DNA of 64,000 nucleotides from CAWHYG01 sp963833505 (GCA_963833505.1 CAWHYG010000015.1:124001-188000); one strand, 5' to 3'. Shown: positions 8,016 to 17,043, counted from the first letter of the stretch. A program made the numbers and translations. The notes: generated from the sequence alone by a model not told the origin.

Positions 8016-9790
8016 GGCTTCGCCGGGGAACGCAGCTTGATCCGCTCGTAGAAACGCAGGTTGAACGGGTTGGTGCCATAGGGCGAGTAGTTCAGAACGC
8101 GGGGCGATACCCGGCAGGAAGCCGTTTCGTGGACCAGAAACACGGCGGCCACGTCGTCGAGAAGGCAGCGCTCCGCCCTTCGCGCCAACCGTTCCCGAGC
8201 GCGCGGATCGGCTTCGACCCGGAGGGAATCGAACATGGCGTCAAAACGCGCGCTCTCATAGTGCCCCGTGTTCAAAGGCGAGCCCGAGTAGAAGAGCTGT
8301 AGAAAATCCTGCGGATCCGGATAGTCGGCCATCCATCCGTCTCGCGTCAGGTCCGCGTTCCGGAGATTCACCGGCTGCTCGAACTCGCTTGGAGCCATGA
8401 GGTCAAACCTGGCTTGCAGGCCGAATCGCTTCAGCGCCTCGACCACCTCACCTTCCTGCAAGGTGTGGTTGGACGGCCAGGCGATCCGGATCAGAGGCAC
8501 GGAGGCTCGCCGGAGGTACCCCGCGCTCCGCAGGAAGGTTCGCGCCAGCGTCGTGTCTCTCTCCTGGCCGGCGAAGGTGGAATCGTACCCTGGAAGACCG
8601 GGAGGGAACAGGCCCTTGGCCGAACGGTGGGTATGGGTGGCCAGCGTGTCTCCCTTGCCGGCGCACACGGCGGCCACCGCGGCGCGAAGAAAACGGTCGT
8701 GAGCGAGCGGATGCGAGGAGCGGAAATTGAAGCGCAGGAAGATGGTGTTCAGATAACAGACTTCATATTGCTGGGGCGATTCGAAGAACGGGCCGTCGGT
8801 CTTGTCCCCCCGCGCCAGGGTCAGGCTGTAGCCGATCGGCAATCCGAAGCTCTCATAGACGTCCAGGCCGCCCTGGACGAAGAGTCGCCGCATATCCAGG
8901 CCCGGGTCCCATCGACAGAAGAGGGCATCCACATACGGAAGCTGGTTTCCCGCTTCGTCACGGCGCCAGTAGTCGGGATTCCGCGCCATGAGGATCCCCG
9001 AAGTCGGCTCGCTCGACACGAGGCGGAACGGGCCGGTGCCGACGGGATGGCGGACCAGTTCGCTGCCGTACCTCTCCACCGCCTCATGCGGCACGATCAA
9101 GCATCCCGGATCGGCCAGGAAGTAGAGCAGAGTCGCGTCCGGCCGGGTCAATCGGATCGTCACCTCGCCGGAGGAATCCGCTTCAATCCCGCGGATCCCG
9201 TCGTCGCGGCCTGCCAGGAAGGAGTCGAGCCCCAGGAGGGGCGGCAGATCCCCATGAAGGCCGTCCCCGCGGCGCTTCAGGATCCTCTCGATCGTGTACT
9301 TGACGTCGGCGGCAACGAGCGCCCGCCCCTTCCCGGAAGGGAAGCAGGGGTCGTCGATGAAGCGGACCTCGAGCCTCAACGGGAATCGCCAGACCAGGCC
9401 GTCCCGGCTGCCGGTGTAGGAGGCCGCAACCAGAGGCGTGGCCACCAGGGTTGATGGATCGTAGCCGATGAGGCCTTCGTAGAGCTGTCGAACCACGTTG
9501 TAGGACTCGATGTCCCTGGCATCCGCCGGATCCAGGGATGCCACCCACCGATAGAGGGGAACTCTGAGCTCAACGGGCTCCGGGCTCGGTGCCGAATGGC
9601 GGCCGGAGCAGGACGCCACGGCGAACAGGGCGAACACGGCCAGGATGGAGCGAATGACAGCCGCGCGCGGGGCGAGCGCGGCCGGACCGAAGCGAGCGAC
9701 GACGGCGCACCAGGCGCGACGGCGCCGGCCGATCAACCATGACCCACCCGGAAACGCGCACGGTCCCTGGTTGCTCCCAGCGATTTTCAC
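8012..9790 (-). CDS. Family 5 extracellular solute-binding lipoprotein (peptide/nickel type)
   Basis: This 592-residue protein has an N-terminal extension of about 43 residues, then a hydrophobic segment and lipobox (FALFAVASC, Cys as lipidation site). The mature part has the SBP_bac_5 layout: LDPADARDIESYNVVRQLYEGL, LVWRFPLR, AADVKYTIERIL, GTGPFRLVS, RNPDYWR and GWMADYPDPQDFLQL. The family binds oligopeptides or metal chelates, normally for an ABC importer, but no permease genes are nearby. Instead it is coupled (ATGA) to the PrsK-like kinase, so it may act as the ligand-binding sensor of that pathway. GTG 9790 is used as start; the upstream site is G-rich (GAGGGGG). Confidence 0.9.
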   Translation of the reverse strand: MKIAGSNQGPCAFPGGSWLIGRRRRAWCAVVARFGPAALAPRAAVIRSILAVFALFAVASCSGRHSAPSPEPVELRVPLYRWVASLDPADARDIESYNVVRQLYEGLIGYDPSTLVATPLVAASYTGSRDGLVWRFPLRLEVRFIDDPCFPSGKGRALVAADVKYTIERILKRRGDGLHGDLPPLLGLDSFLAGRDDGIRGIEADSSGEVTIRLTRPDATLLYFLADPGCLIVPHEAVERYGSELVRHPVGTGPFRLVSSEPTSGILMARNPDYWRRDEAGNQLPYVDALFCRWDPGLDMRRLFVQGGLDVYESFGLPIGYSLTLARGDKTDGPFFESPQQYEVCYLNTIFLRFNFRSSHPLAHDRFLRAAVAAVCAGKGDTLATHTHRSAKGLFPPGLPGYDSTFAGQERDTTLARTFLRSAGYLRRASVPLIRIAWPSNHTLQEGEVVEALKRFGLQARFDLMAPSEFEQPVNLRNADLTRDGWMADYPDPQDFLQLFYSGSPLNTGHYESARFDAMFDSLRVEADPRARERLARRAERCLLDDVAAVFLVHETASCRVSPRVLNYSPYGTNPFNLRFYERIKLRSPAKP

Positions 9791-9833
9791 GGAGGCCCCC
9801 TCGAACTCCCACGGGAAGAAACCAGCGGATCAT

Positions 9834-9861
9834 ACTATAGCGCGCCGGATCGAACAACCAA
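9834..9861 (-). promoter_or_regulatory. Sigma70-type promoter of SBP-kinase-regulator operon
   Basis: On the minus strand TTGGTT (-35, complement of 9856-9861) and TATAGT (-10, complement of 9834-9839) are 16 bp apart. The start of transcription would be about 37 nt before the GTG at 9790. Confidence 0.55.
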
Positions 9862-10257
9862 CCGTTTTCGATGATTGGTGATGTATCCGGGATTGCCACG
9901 GGTCAACTTCCCCAAAGGTCCCCTGCTCTCCGGCGGCCTCGCCTCCGGCTTCGGCGAAATCCTGGACCAATTCGAAGTTGCTGCGGCTGAGGACGCGGTC
10001 ACCGCCGCGGATGGAGCGCTTGCTCGGGGATGAAATCGAACGGCACGGGCAGGAGCCAGTTTCTCCTCCTTCCTCATGAGCTCCGGAAGGAGCTTCGCCG
10101 CGCGACCCGTTCGGGCCAGCAAAAAAGTGCCGCCCTTCCGTGAGTTCTTCATCGGATCGTGGAGCGCCTTGCTCTCCATTTCCAACGAATACGGTTACAT
10201 CCGCCGAATCGCTATACGCCACAGTGACTTGGCGTCTGTCCAATGAGCACGATCGCC
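9862..10257. other. Intergenic region, no recognised gene
   Basis: Minus-strand reading frames here (about 9835-10243) have no homology I can recognise and no good ribosome-binding site. One frame has a plausible basic amphipathic stretch (KAAKLLPELMRK-like), so a decayed gene is possible. Confidence 0.3.
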
Positions 10258-10273
10258 TGGCACGGCCCGTGCA
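10258..10273 (+). promoter_or_regulatory. Sigma54 (-24/-12) promoter candidate
   Basis: TGGCACGGCCCGTGCA fits the TGGCACG-N4-TTGCA consensus with one mismatch and correct GG-to-GC spacing. It lies 97 bp upstream of the secreted-protein gene at 10370. It is also an almost perfect inverted repeat (GCACGG/CCGTGC), so a dimeric repressor site is an alternative reading. Two sigma54 activators are encoded within 10 kb. Confidence 0.5.
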
Positions 10274-10369
10274 TTCTGGATCTCAGTAGATGACTGACAC
10301 CATCAGCGGAACATCGGAACGCTACAGGGATTGGTTCTACGTCTCACGTGCAAGGAAGGAGCTAACGCC

Positions 10370-10903
10370 ATGATCTTCAAGCCTCATCCAGTGTCCGCGT
10401 TGCTGGCCCTGATGATGCTCGCGCCGGGTCTCGCCCAGGCCACGGTCACCTCCGCGATACCCAACGTGGTTGCGGCCGGCGGCACCTTGGAACGCGCGCC
10501 CGGGTATCATGAGGTCGAGCTCACGGTCGGGCAGCCGATTGTCGGCATGGTGTGGAATTCGAGCAAAGAAGTCGACATCGGGTTCCAGCAGGCATTCGGA
10601 TGGCTGCTGGTACGGGCACCCGAAGCAGATGCGTTGCCGCGCACGTTCTTCCTGAGCTCACCGACACCGAACCCATCCAGATCCACTGTAGCCATTCACT
10701 TCGGCACGCCCCGCCGCACCCAGGTCTCGCTGTGCCTTTACGATCCAACCGGGAGGCTCGTCCGGGATCTGCTCCGGCGAGAAGTCGACGCGGGCTTGCA
10801 CGAGGTCTTCCTTGATCCCAAAGGCATGGCGGCCGGGGTCTATTTCTGCCGGATGCAGGCGGATGACTTCCGCCAGACCGAGAGACTGCTGATGTTGCAT
10901 TGA
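10370..10903 (+). CDS. Secreted protein with C-terminal sorting (Por-secretion-like) domain
   Basis: This 177-residue protein has a signal peptide (residues 1-24, ending LAQA). A short middle region contains the pattern GGGTLERAPGYHEVELTVGQP-like seen in many small secreted proteins of FCB bacteria. The last 80 residues form a type-A sorting domain: SPTPNPSRSTVAIHFGTP, LCLYDPTGRLVRDLL, AGLHEVFLD and AAGVYFCRM. This domain normally directs export across the outer membrane by a type IX-like system and surface attachment. The start has RBS AAGGAG 7 nt upstream. It lies behind the sigma54-like promoter and may be the first gene of a unit with the fibre-like gene downstream. Confidence 0.85.
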   Translation: MIFKPHPVSALLALMMLAPGLAQATVTSAIPNVVAAGGTLERAPGYHEVELTVGQPIVGMVWNSSKEVDIGFQQAFGWLLVRAPEADALPRTFFLSSPTPNPSRSTVAIHFGTPRRTQVSLCLYDPTGRLVRDLLRREVDAGLHEVFLDPKGMAAGVYFCRMQADDFRQTERLLMLH

Positions 10904-11025
10904 AAATGCGTGTGGTCGCCTCGACCGACGCCACCCGCGAGCTCACTGTGTCGTTGTCTGCTGTTGTGACTGTCCTGCGCCAGGCATCGGTCCGGCGGTT
11001 CCAACAGGAAAGGGAGGTCTCTGAA

Positions 11026-12108
11026 ATGAAAAAGTCGTTCTTGCTCGCCCTCACGCTGGCGGTCTCGGCCCAGATCGCGTCGGCAGGCATTCCCAAGAAC
11101 ATCAGCTACCAGGGCGTTCTCCGCAACGCGGACGGCAGTTTCGTGCAAAACGGTCAGTACTCCATGAAGTTCAAGATCTACGACAGCCAGAACAACGGCG
11201 TGCTGCTCTGGAATGAAGTGGACACTCTTTCTGTCACCCAAGGCGTCTTCAACGCCTACCTTGGAAAGAACACCTCGCTCAATCTGGCGTTTGACATCCA
11301 GTACTGGATCAGTGTCACCGTCGGTACGGATCCGGAACTGGCCCGCGTGCCACTCGTCTCCACACCGTACGCGTTCCATGCCGTCATGGCTGATACCGCG
11401 CAGGTGTCTGTCGGACCGGTGGTGATTCCCGACGGGTCGGTAACGACGCCAAAGCTCGCCGATCAAGCGGTGACGACCGCGAAGACGGCGGACTTGGCCG
11501 TAACCACGCAGAAGCTCGCGGATCAGGCCGTAACCAACGCCAAGGTCGCCGCCAACGCCATCACGTCGGCGGACATTGTTGACGGAACGATTCTGTCGGC
11601 GGACATGCAGGATGGCGCGGTGACGACCGGAAAGCTGGCCGATGGAGCGGTGTCGAACGCCAAGGTGGCTGCGAACGCGATCGACTCGAGCAAGATACTG
11701 GATGGAACGATCACCGCTGCCGATCTCCAGCCGAACATCCTGACGAGGGTGCGGGTCAGCAACAATACTGCCGTTCTCTTTCCGATTCCGGCCCGGGCTG
11801 CCTTCACCATCACGATTGCCGAGGGAACTTACGGCAGCCCGCCAACAAGCAGCTCGATCGCCTACGTGCATTGTCTGGCCGATGGCTACCAGATCGGATG
11901 GAGTGGCGTCGATGGGACGGGCGCCATCGTGCGAGGGAGCGCGGCTCTGAACTCGAACACGGCGATTGTGACGGCTCGCAGCACCCACGTCGGCGTATGG
12001 ACGCCGAACGTGGCCAACCAGTATGAGCTGCAGTTGTGGGCGGATACGAATTATGGCGCCTCTCGGAATCCCGTAATGATTGGGTTTGAGGCCGGATTCG
12101 GCTGCTGA
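11026..12108 (+). CDS. Secreted tail-fibre-like repeat protein
   Basis: This 360-residue protein has a clear signal peptide (MKKSFLLALTLAVSAQIASA) and RBS GGGAGG. Residues about 20-135 form a beta-rich head (ISYQGVLRNADGSF, GVFNAYLG, PLVSTPYAFHA) common in fibre-like surface proteins of environmental bacteria. Residues about 140-240 are degenerate repeats of the type DQAVTTAKTADLAVTTQKLA and DGTILSADMQDGAV, which form extended beta-helical or trimeric stalks in phage and surface fibres. A C-terminal beta domain of about 110 residues follows. It probably acts as a cell-surface or secreted fibre. Its end lies 69 bp before the transposase gene, so the IS inserted just downstream. Confidence 0.8.
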   Translation: MKKSFLLALTLAVSAQIASAGIPKNISYQGVLRNADGSFVQNGQYSMKFKIYDSQNNGVLLWNEVDTLSVTQGVFNAYLGKNTSLNLAFDIQYWISVTVGTDPELARVPLVSTPYAFHAVMADTAQVSVGPVVIPDGSVTTPKLADQAVTTAKTADLAVTTQKLADQAVTNAKVAANAITSADIVDGTILSADMQDGAVTTGKLADGAVSNAKVAANAIDSSKILDGTITAADLQPNILTRVRVSNNTAVLFPIPARAAFTITIAEGTYGSPPTSSSIAYVHCLADGYQIGWSGVDGTGAIVRGSAALNSNTAIVTARSTHVGVWTPNVANQYELQLWADTNYGASRNPVMIGFEAGFGC

Positions 12109-12177
12109 GGAAGGAGTTGCGGAAAGAGAACTCCTGGTTTCCCCTGGTGTCTTCTTCGTCCAAGAAGGAGGGCACCA

Positions 12178-13452
12178 ATGAGTGGCCAGGAGTACCTGGA
12201 GGGTGTCAGAACCCTCTGGAGTCTGCAAGGGTTTGGCGTCAAGGAAGTGGAGATCGACGAGGTGGATGCGGGCGACGGGCGATACCGCGTGATCAAGCGG
12301 ATCTTTCTCCTGGACCGACGGAAGTTCCACTACTGCCCGGAGTGCGGGAAGGCGCATCGGGAAGGACTGTTTCAGGAGGCGGAAGAACGAAGTTGGCGGG
12401 AGCGCTCGATGGGAGACTTCGAGACCTGGGTGGTCTACGCACCTTGGCGGATCTCCTGCTGTGGTGGCACACGGGTGGAACGTCTTCCGTGGGAGGCGGC
12501 CGGCCACCGGATGACTCGACACTTCTTCGATCTGGTGGCAGCCCTTTGTCGTCGACTCCCCATCTCCGCGGTTGCCCAGATGGCCGGGGTTTCGTGGGAC
12601 ACAGTGGCCCGGATCGACAAGGAGTCGATCGAGATGGGGCTCGGCGGGTCGTCTCCTTCGTTGCAAGGCGTTCGTTGGATCGGCGTGGACGAAGTGACTC
12701 GAACCGGGGGGCACGTCTATTTCACGGTGGTCACGGACCTCGAGAAGGGGCGGGTCATTTGGGTCGGCGAAGGGAAAAAGGAGGAGAGCTTGGCGGCTTT
12801 CTTCCGAGAACTGGGGCCGAAGGGACGGCGAAAGATCGTTGGGGTGATCAGCGACTTGGGGCCGGCCTATCTGGCTGCGATTGCGGCGGCCATCCCGAAA
12901 GCCATTCATTTGCTTGACCGCTTTCACATTATCCAGTGGGTGAACGAGGCGGTGGAGAAGATCCGCCGGCAGACCTTCGGAGGCGCTCCCCAGGATGACG
13001 TCGGACGAAAGTTCAAGGTGAAGAAGTGGATGTTGCTTCGAGCCTACGAGGCGCTTGATCTCGGACAGAAGCGGCTCCTGGGGCGGCTCCTGGCCCGGAA
13101 CCGTACTCTCCAACGAGCCTATCTGCTGAAAGAGAACCTGCGTGGAATCTTCAACTATCCCTGGATCCGCCTTGGTGCCCTCCGGAACGCGCTGTTGAAC
13201 TGGTGCCGGATCGCGGTCCGTAGCCGCCTGCGTCCTCTTGTGCAGGTGGGGTATCGCTTGAGGGAGAACCTGGAGAAGCTGATGGGTGGCTTCGAGCATC
13301 CGATCAAGATGGGCTTCATCGAATCGATCAACGGCCTAATCGGCCAGCTCCGGCGCCAGGCTCGGGGCTACCGTGATCCCGAGTACTTCAAGCTCAAGAT
13401 CTACCAGCGCTGCTCTCTTCACGATGACCCCTGGGCCCAAATCGTTCTATGA
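12178..13452 (+). CDS. ISL3-family transposase
   Basis: This 424-residue transposase has an N-terminal zinc-finger region (YCPECG...CCGG), a helix-turn-helix (ISAVAQMAGVSWDTVARID) and a DDE core: GVDEVTRTGGHVYFTVVTDL, ISDLGPAYLAAI, DRFHIIQWVNEAV, and a final Glu in MGFIESINGLIGQLRRQARG. These are hallmarks of the ISL3 family. The reading frame is intact and the RBS is AAGAAGGAGG. The probable right terminal repeat is the complement of 13455-13486 (reads GGGCTCCTCTCGATTTTCAG inward). A matching left end was not clearly found, so the copy may have lost mobility. Confidence 0.93.
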   Translation: MSGQEYLEGVRTLWSLQGFGVKEVEIDEVDAGDGRYRVIKRIFLLDRRKFHYCPECGKAHREGLFQEAEERSWRERSMGDFETWVVYAPWRISCCGGTRVERLPWEAAGHRMTRHFFDLVAALCRRLPISAVAQMAGVSWDTVARIDKESIEMGLGGSSPSLQGVRWIGVDEVTRTGGHVYFTVVTDLEKGRVIWVGEGKKEESLAAFFRELGPKGRRKIVGVISDLGPAYLAAIAAAIPKAIHLLDRFHIIQWVNEAVEKIRRQTFGGAPQDDVGRKFKVKKWMLLRAYEALDLGQKRLLGRLLARNRTLQRAYLLKENLRGIFNYPWIRLGALRNALLNWCRIAVRSRLRPLVQVGYRLRENLEKLMGGFEHPIKMGFIESINGLIGQLRRQARGYRDPEYFKLKIYQRCSLHDDPWAQIVL

Positions 13453-13454
13453 CC

Positions 13455-13486
13455 CTGATTCCACTGAAAATCGAGAGGAGCCCGAA
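13455..13486. mobile_element. Probable right end of ISL3-type IS
   Basis: Just after the transposase stop lies a sequence whose complement begins GGGCTCCTCTCGATTTTC, resembling ISL3-family terminal repeats. The region 12109-12177 shows only weak similarity (ACTCCTGGTTTC...), so the left end is uncertain. Confidence 0.4.
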
Positions 13487-13844
13487 TTATACGGTGACGC
13501 TCACCCTGACTTCGGCGCCGGAGTAGCGGTCTTCGGGGCCGCCGGGTCCAGGCTGCCAGGCGGCGGTTGAACAACTAACGTCAATGCGTCATTCGGAGCC
13601 GGCAAGGTGAGTCTGAGATCGCGGTAGGGACGCCGGTTACCCGGCGCCTCCTTTCCCAGGCTTGGCCTGGCGCACAGGCCCGCAGGGAAAGGGCCGCGAC
13701 GGTGAGTTACGGCAGGCGCCGCTCGCGCCGGAGGTTCGTCTTCCGAAACTCCTCGACGCGGCGCCCGCCGTCCATTTGAGCCCTGAGGCCCTTTCCTGGA
13801 AGACCCCGCTCCCACGGAACGTCGGAGAAAATCTCACGACGAGG
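13487..13844. other. Convergent intergenic region, hairpin at 13650-13692
   Basis: This lies between the transposase and pnp 3' ends. CCTTTCCC at 13650-13657 pairs with GGGAAAGG at 13685-13692, giving a GC-rich stem-loop that could end transcription from either side. There is no U-run, so it is only a candidate terminator. No gene was recognised. Confidence 0.35.
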
Positions 13845-16064
13845 CTAACCGTTCTCGATCTCCGCCTCCGTCGCTCCCAAGGCCGCCCGGCGCGAAAGCT
13901 GGATCTTGCCCTGCTCCACGCCGAGAACCTTCACGATGACCGGATCGCCTTCGCTCACACACGAGCCTGTTCCGTCTCCCGCTTCGCTCACATGGACCAG
14001 ACCCTCGATCCCCTGGAAGAGGCGCACGAAATACCCGAAGTCCTTCACCCCGGTGACGGTGCCGCGATAGACGCTGCCGACCCGCGGTTCTCCGGTGAGG
14101 TCGTGCACCCGGCGGCGGGCGTGCTGGAGGGCGGCGGCGTCAAAGGCGTAGATCCGCACGCGCCCGGTATCATCGACCTCCACCTTGGTTCCGGTGTCGT
14201 GCTGGAGATCCTGGATGTGCCGCCCGCCCGGCCCGATGAGGTCGCGGATGCGGTGCGGCCGGATCTGGATGACGGCGATCCGCGGAGCCAGCGTAGATAG
14301 ATCGGAGCGCGGCTCCGCGAGAGCCTTCCGCATTTCTTCCAGAATGTGCAGGCGGCCACGGCGGGCCTGTTCGAGTGCGCTCTCCAGGAGATCCAGGGGA
14401 AGAGAGCCCACCTTGTTGTCGAGCTGGACCGCGGTGATCCCTTCGATCGTTCCGGCCACCTTGAAGTCCATGTCGCCCAGGTGGTCTTCCACGCCGAGGA
14501 TGTCCGAGAGAACGACCGCTTTGCCGCCCTCCTGGATCAAGCCCATGGCGATGCCCGCGACCGGTCGAAGGATGGGGATCCCCGCATCCATGAGCGCAAG
14601 GCAGCCGCCGCACACCGTCGCCATCGAGGATGAGCCGTTCGACTCCGTGATCTCCGACTCGATCTTGATCGTGTAGGGAAAGCGATCGGGCGGCGGGAGC
14701 ACGGCCTCAAGGGCCCGTCGCGCCAGATTGCCGTGCCCGATCTCGCGCCGGCCCGGCCCCCGGATCGGCCGCACCTCGCCCACCGCGTAGGACGGGAAGT
14801 TGTAGAAGAGCTGGAATCGCTCCCGGGCGATGCCGGCGACCGACTCGACCTCCTGTTCGTCCTGGCCGGTTCCAAGGGTCGCCACCACGAGAGCCTGCGT
14901 TTCTCCGCGCGTGAAAAGAGCCGATCCGTGCACGCGCGGCAAGAGGCCCGCTTCGCAGTCAATCGGCCGGATCGCGTCCGGGGCGCGTCCGTCCGCCCGC
15001 AGGTTCTCCTCGAGGACGTTCCGGCGCAGGATCTCCGACTCGAGGCCATGGAGCATCTCGGTCGCGCGGTCCTTCAGATCCTTGAGTACCGCGGCCCCTC
15101 GCGCTTCGCTCCGGGGCTCACCTGGCTCCGCACGTCCGCTCCCGGACTCGTCCGATTCGACAGGCTCCTTCGCACGCTCGTTCCCGAACCGTTCCGACAG
15201 GCGCTGCATCGACTCCCGGACCGCGTTCTCCACGGCCAGCGCACGTTCCTGCTTGCCCGCGATCCGCAAAGCCGCCTGCATCGGCGCCAGGGCGATCTCG
15301 CGGACCGCGGCGGCCAGAACCGGATCGGGCGCGGGCGCGGAGAACTCACGCTTCGGTTTCCCGCAGGCGGCGCGCGCCTCCTCGAGCAAGGCGTGAAGCG
15401 GGCCGGCCGCCTCCCGCGCCTTCCGGATCGCCTCGACCAGGTCCGCCTCTGTCGCTTCGCGGGCCTCGCCCTCCATCATGACGAGGCCGTCCCGCCCGAG
15501 AGACAGGACGAGGTCCAACTCCAGATCGCTTTCCGGCGGAGCCGTCTCCGGGAACACGAACCACTCGCCCGCCGTGTTCTTCGCGACGCGGATTCCCGCG
15601 ACCGGCCCTGCGAACGGGATGTCGGAGACCTCGAGCGCCGCGGCGGCGCCCAGGATCGAGAGCGTTTCGGGATCGGAACCGGGCTCGTAGGCGAGAACGG
15701 TGGCGAGGATCTGCACCTCGGAGCGGAATCCTTCCGGAAAGAGCGGCCGGATGGTGCGATCAATCAGGCGGCAGGAGAGAATCTCCCGGTCGGAGGTCCG
15801 GCCTTCGCGCTTGCGATAGCCGCCGGGAAACCGGCCGGCGGCCGAAAGGCGCTCCCGGTATTCCACCGTCAGCGGAAAGAAGTCCGTTCCGGCCCTCGGT
15901 TCCGCCGCAGCCACCGCGGTGACCAGCACCACGGTATCTCCGGCGCGGACAAGGACCGCGCCGTTGGCTTGTCGGGCAATCCGCCCCGTCTCGAGAACGA
16001 CGTCACGCCCGCCGAGCCGGGCCTTTCCCCGGAAACGGCTTTCCGGCAGTCCCGCCTGATTCAC
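13845..16064 (-). CDS. pnp: Polyribonucleotide nucleotidyltransferase (PNPase)
   Basis: This 739-residue phosphorolytic 3'-5' exoribonuclease has the normal order RNase PH domain 1, alpha-helical linker, RNase PH domain 2, KH and S1. Domain 2 has SDILGVEDHLGDMDFKVAG with the catalytic Asp pair, KH is reduced to IGPGGRHIQDLQHDTG, and S1 reads VGSVYRGTVTGVKDFGYFVRL. The GTG start at 16064 has a strong AAGGAGG. Residues about 300-326 in the helical linker are an extra Ser/Glu/Gly/Arg-rich segment not seen in typical PNPases. The usual upstream neighbour rpsO is absent. It degrades mRNA as part of the degradosome or alone. Confidence 0.96.
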   Translation of the reverse strand: MNQAGLPESRFRGKARLGGRDVVLETGRIARQANGAVLVRAGDTVVLVTAVAAAEPRAGTDFFPLTVEYRERLSAAGRFPGGYRKREGRTSDREILSCRLIDRTIRPLFPEGFRSEVQILATVLAYEPGSDPETLSILGAAAALEVSDIPFAGPVAGIRVAKNTAGEWFVFPETAPPESDLELDLVLSLGRDGLVMMEGEAREATEADLVEAIRKAREAAGPLHALLEEARAACGKPKREFSAPAPDPVLAAAVREIALAPMQAALRIAGKQERALAVENAVRESMQRLSERFGNERAKEPVESDESGSGRAEPGEPRSEARGAAVLKDLKDRATEMLHGLESEILRRNVLEENLRADGRAPDAIRPIDCEAGLLPRVHGSALFTRGETQALVVATLGTGQDEQEVESVAGIARERFQLFYNFPSYAVGEVRPIRGPGRREIGHGNLARRALEAVLPPPDRFPYTIKIESEITESNGSSSMATVCGGCLALMDAGIPILRPVAGIAMGLIQEGGKAVVLSDILGVEDHLGDMDFKVAGTIEGITAVQLDNKVGSLPLDLLESALEQARRGRLHILEEMRKALAEPRSDLSTLAPRIAVIQIRPHRIRDLIGPGGRHIQDLQHDTGTKVEVDDTGRVRIYAFDAAALQHARRRVHDLTGEPRVGSVYRGTVTGVKDFGYFVRLFQGIEGLVHVSEAGDGTGSCVSEGDPVIVKVLGVEQGKIQLSRRAALGATEAEIENG

Positions 16065-16131
16065 CGATCAACCTCCTTGCCAGCCGCGCACGCGCTCGCC
16101 ATGATCACTCGCGAGGATCCGACGTCCGGAA

Positions 16132-16161
16132 AGAATACACGCACCGGGCGGGCCGGACCAA
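16132..16161 (-). promoter_or_regulatory. Sigma70-type promoter of pnp
   Basis: On the minus strand TTGGTC (complement of 16156-16161) and TATTCT (complement of 16132-16137) are 18 bp apart. This leaves a leader of about 60 nt before the GTG. Confidence 0.5.
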
Positions 16162-16212
16162 GGCTGCGTCCGGAAGCCGGAGCCGCTGGTGATCCAATAC
16201 AGGGAGGCAACC

Positions 16213-17043
16213 ATGAGCTCGACGCGAACGATCTCGACAGGAATCCCGCTGGCATTCATCCTGGCGGCCCTCGTGGCCCTGGGGGGATGCGGCAAGAAAA
16301 ACCAGGAAGGATCCGGAACGCAAGCCAATCAGCAGGCCCAGACCGCTCAGACCCAGCAAACGCCGGCCGCCCAGCCTCCGGCGACTCCCCCGGCGGAAGC
16401 GCCGCCGGAGACTCCTCCACCGGAGCCGGCCAAGGCGGAGGCGCCCGCCAGGCATGCGGAGAGGCAGGCGATGCGCGCGCCGGCGCAGCCGACGCCCACG
16501 ACGCGCATGGTCACGGTGCCCGCCGGCACTGCGATGGTTGCGGACCTGAACGACAAGCTGACGACCGAAAATCAGACCGCCGGCACGACCTTCACCTCGA
16601 AGGTTGATCAGCCGATCACACAGGAAGGCGTGGTCGTCGTGCCCGCCGGTTCCGAAGTCACGGGGCAGATCGCGTTCGTCAGCCGCGCGGGGCGCATCCG
16701 CGGCAAGGCGCAGATGACGCTCCAGTTCACCCAGCTGAAGACGCCTGACGGGCAGGTCTACAAGCTCTATTCGCAGCCTCTGGCGCTCGAGGGCAAGAGC
16801 GGAGCCACCGGAGACGTGGAGAAGGTCGTCGGCGGCGCCGTCGGCGGAGCGATCCTGGGCGGGATCCTGGGCGGCAAGAGCGGCATCGCCAAAGGCGCTG
16901 CGGTGGGAGGCGGGGCCGGCGGGGTCTGGGCCGTGGCCACGCGCGGGCCTGACATCGTGCTCGATCCCGGCACCAAGCTGAACGTCACGCTCGCGCGCGC
17001 GGTCGAGATCCCGATCACGGTTCCGGCGGGCGGGAATCCCTGA
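16213..17043 (+). CDS. Lipoprotein with Pro-rich linker, TrbI-like beta domain and glycine zipper
   Basis: This 276-residue protein has a lipobox at LVALGGC, followed by a Gln/Pro/Ala-rich linker of about 70 residues that could cross the periplasm. Residues about 100-185 have the pattern TVPAGTAMVADLNDKLTTENQTAGTTFTSKV...VVVPAGSEVTGQI, a beta fold resembling the TrbI/VirB10 C-terminal domain found in many stand-alone envelope proteins. Then comes a glycine zipper (GGAVGGAILGGILGG) likely to insert in a membrane, and a last repeat of the beta motif (LDPGTKLNVTLARAVEI). RBS AGGGAGG sits ahead of ATG 16213. The function is unknown; an envelope structural role is likely. Confidence 0.8.
   Translation: MSSTRTISTGIPLAFILAALVALGGCGKKNQEGSGTQANQQAQTAQTQQTPAAQPPATPPAEAPPETPPPEPAKAEAPARHAERQAMRAPAQPTPTTRMVTVPAGTAMVADLNDKLTTENQTAGTTFTSKVDQPITQEGVVVVPAGSEVTGQIAFVSRAGRIRGKAQMTLQFTQLKTPDGQVYKLYSQPLALEGKSGATGDVEKVVGGAVGGAILGGILGGKSGIAKGAAVGGGAGGVWAVATRGPDIVLDPGTKLNVTLARAVEIPITVPAGGNP

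Noticed and set aside
8012..9790. Standard oligopeptide ABC importer locus
   Set aside because: No permease or ATPase genes flank the binding protein; it is coupled to a two-component system.
10840..13299. 819-codon minus-strand frame opposite the fibre and transposase genes
   Set aside because: It runs through two well-supported plus-strand genes and has no recognisable protein features.
12178..13452. The ISL3 transposase as the mover of the 184-bp inverted-repeat elements
   Set aside because: The ends differ (GGGCTCCTCTCGATTTTC against TAGCCCGCATTATTCATGA).
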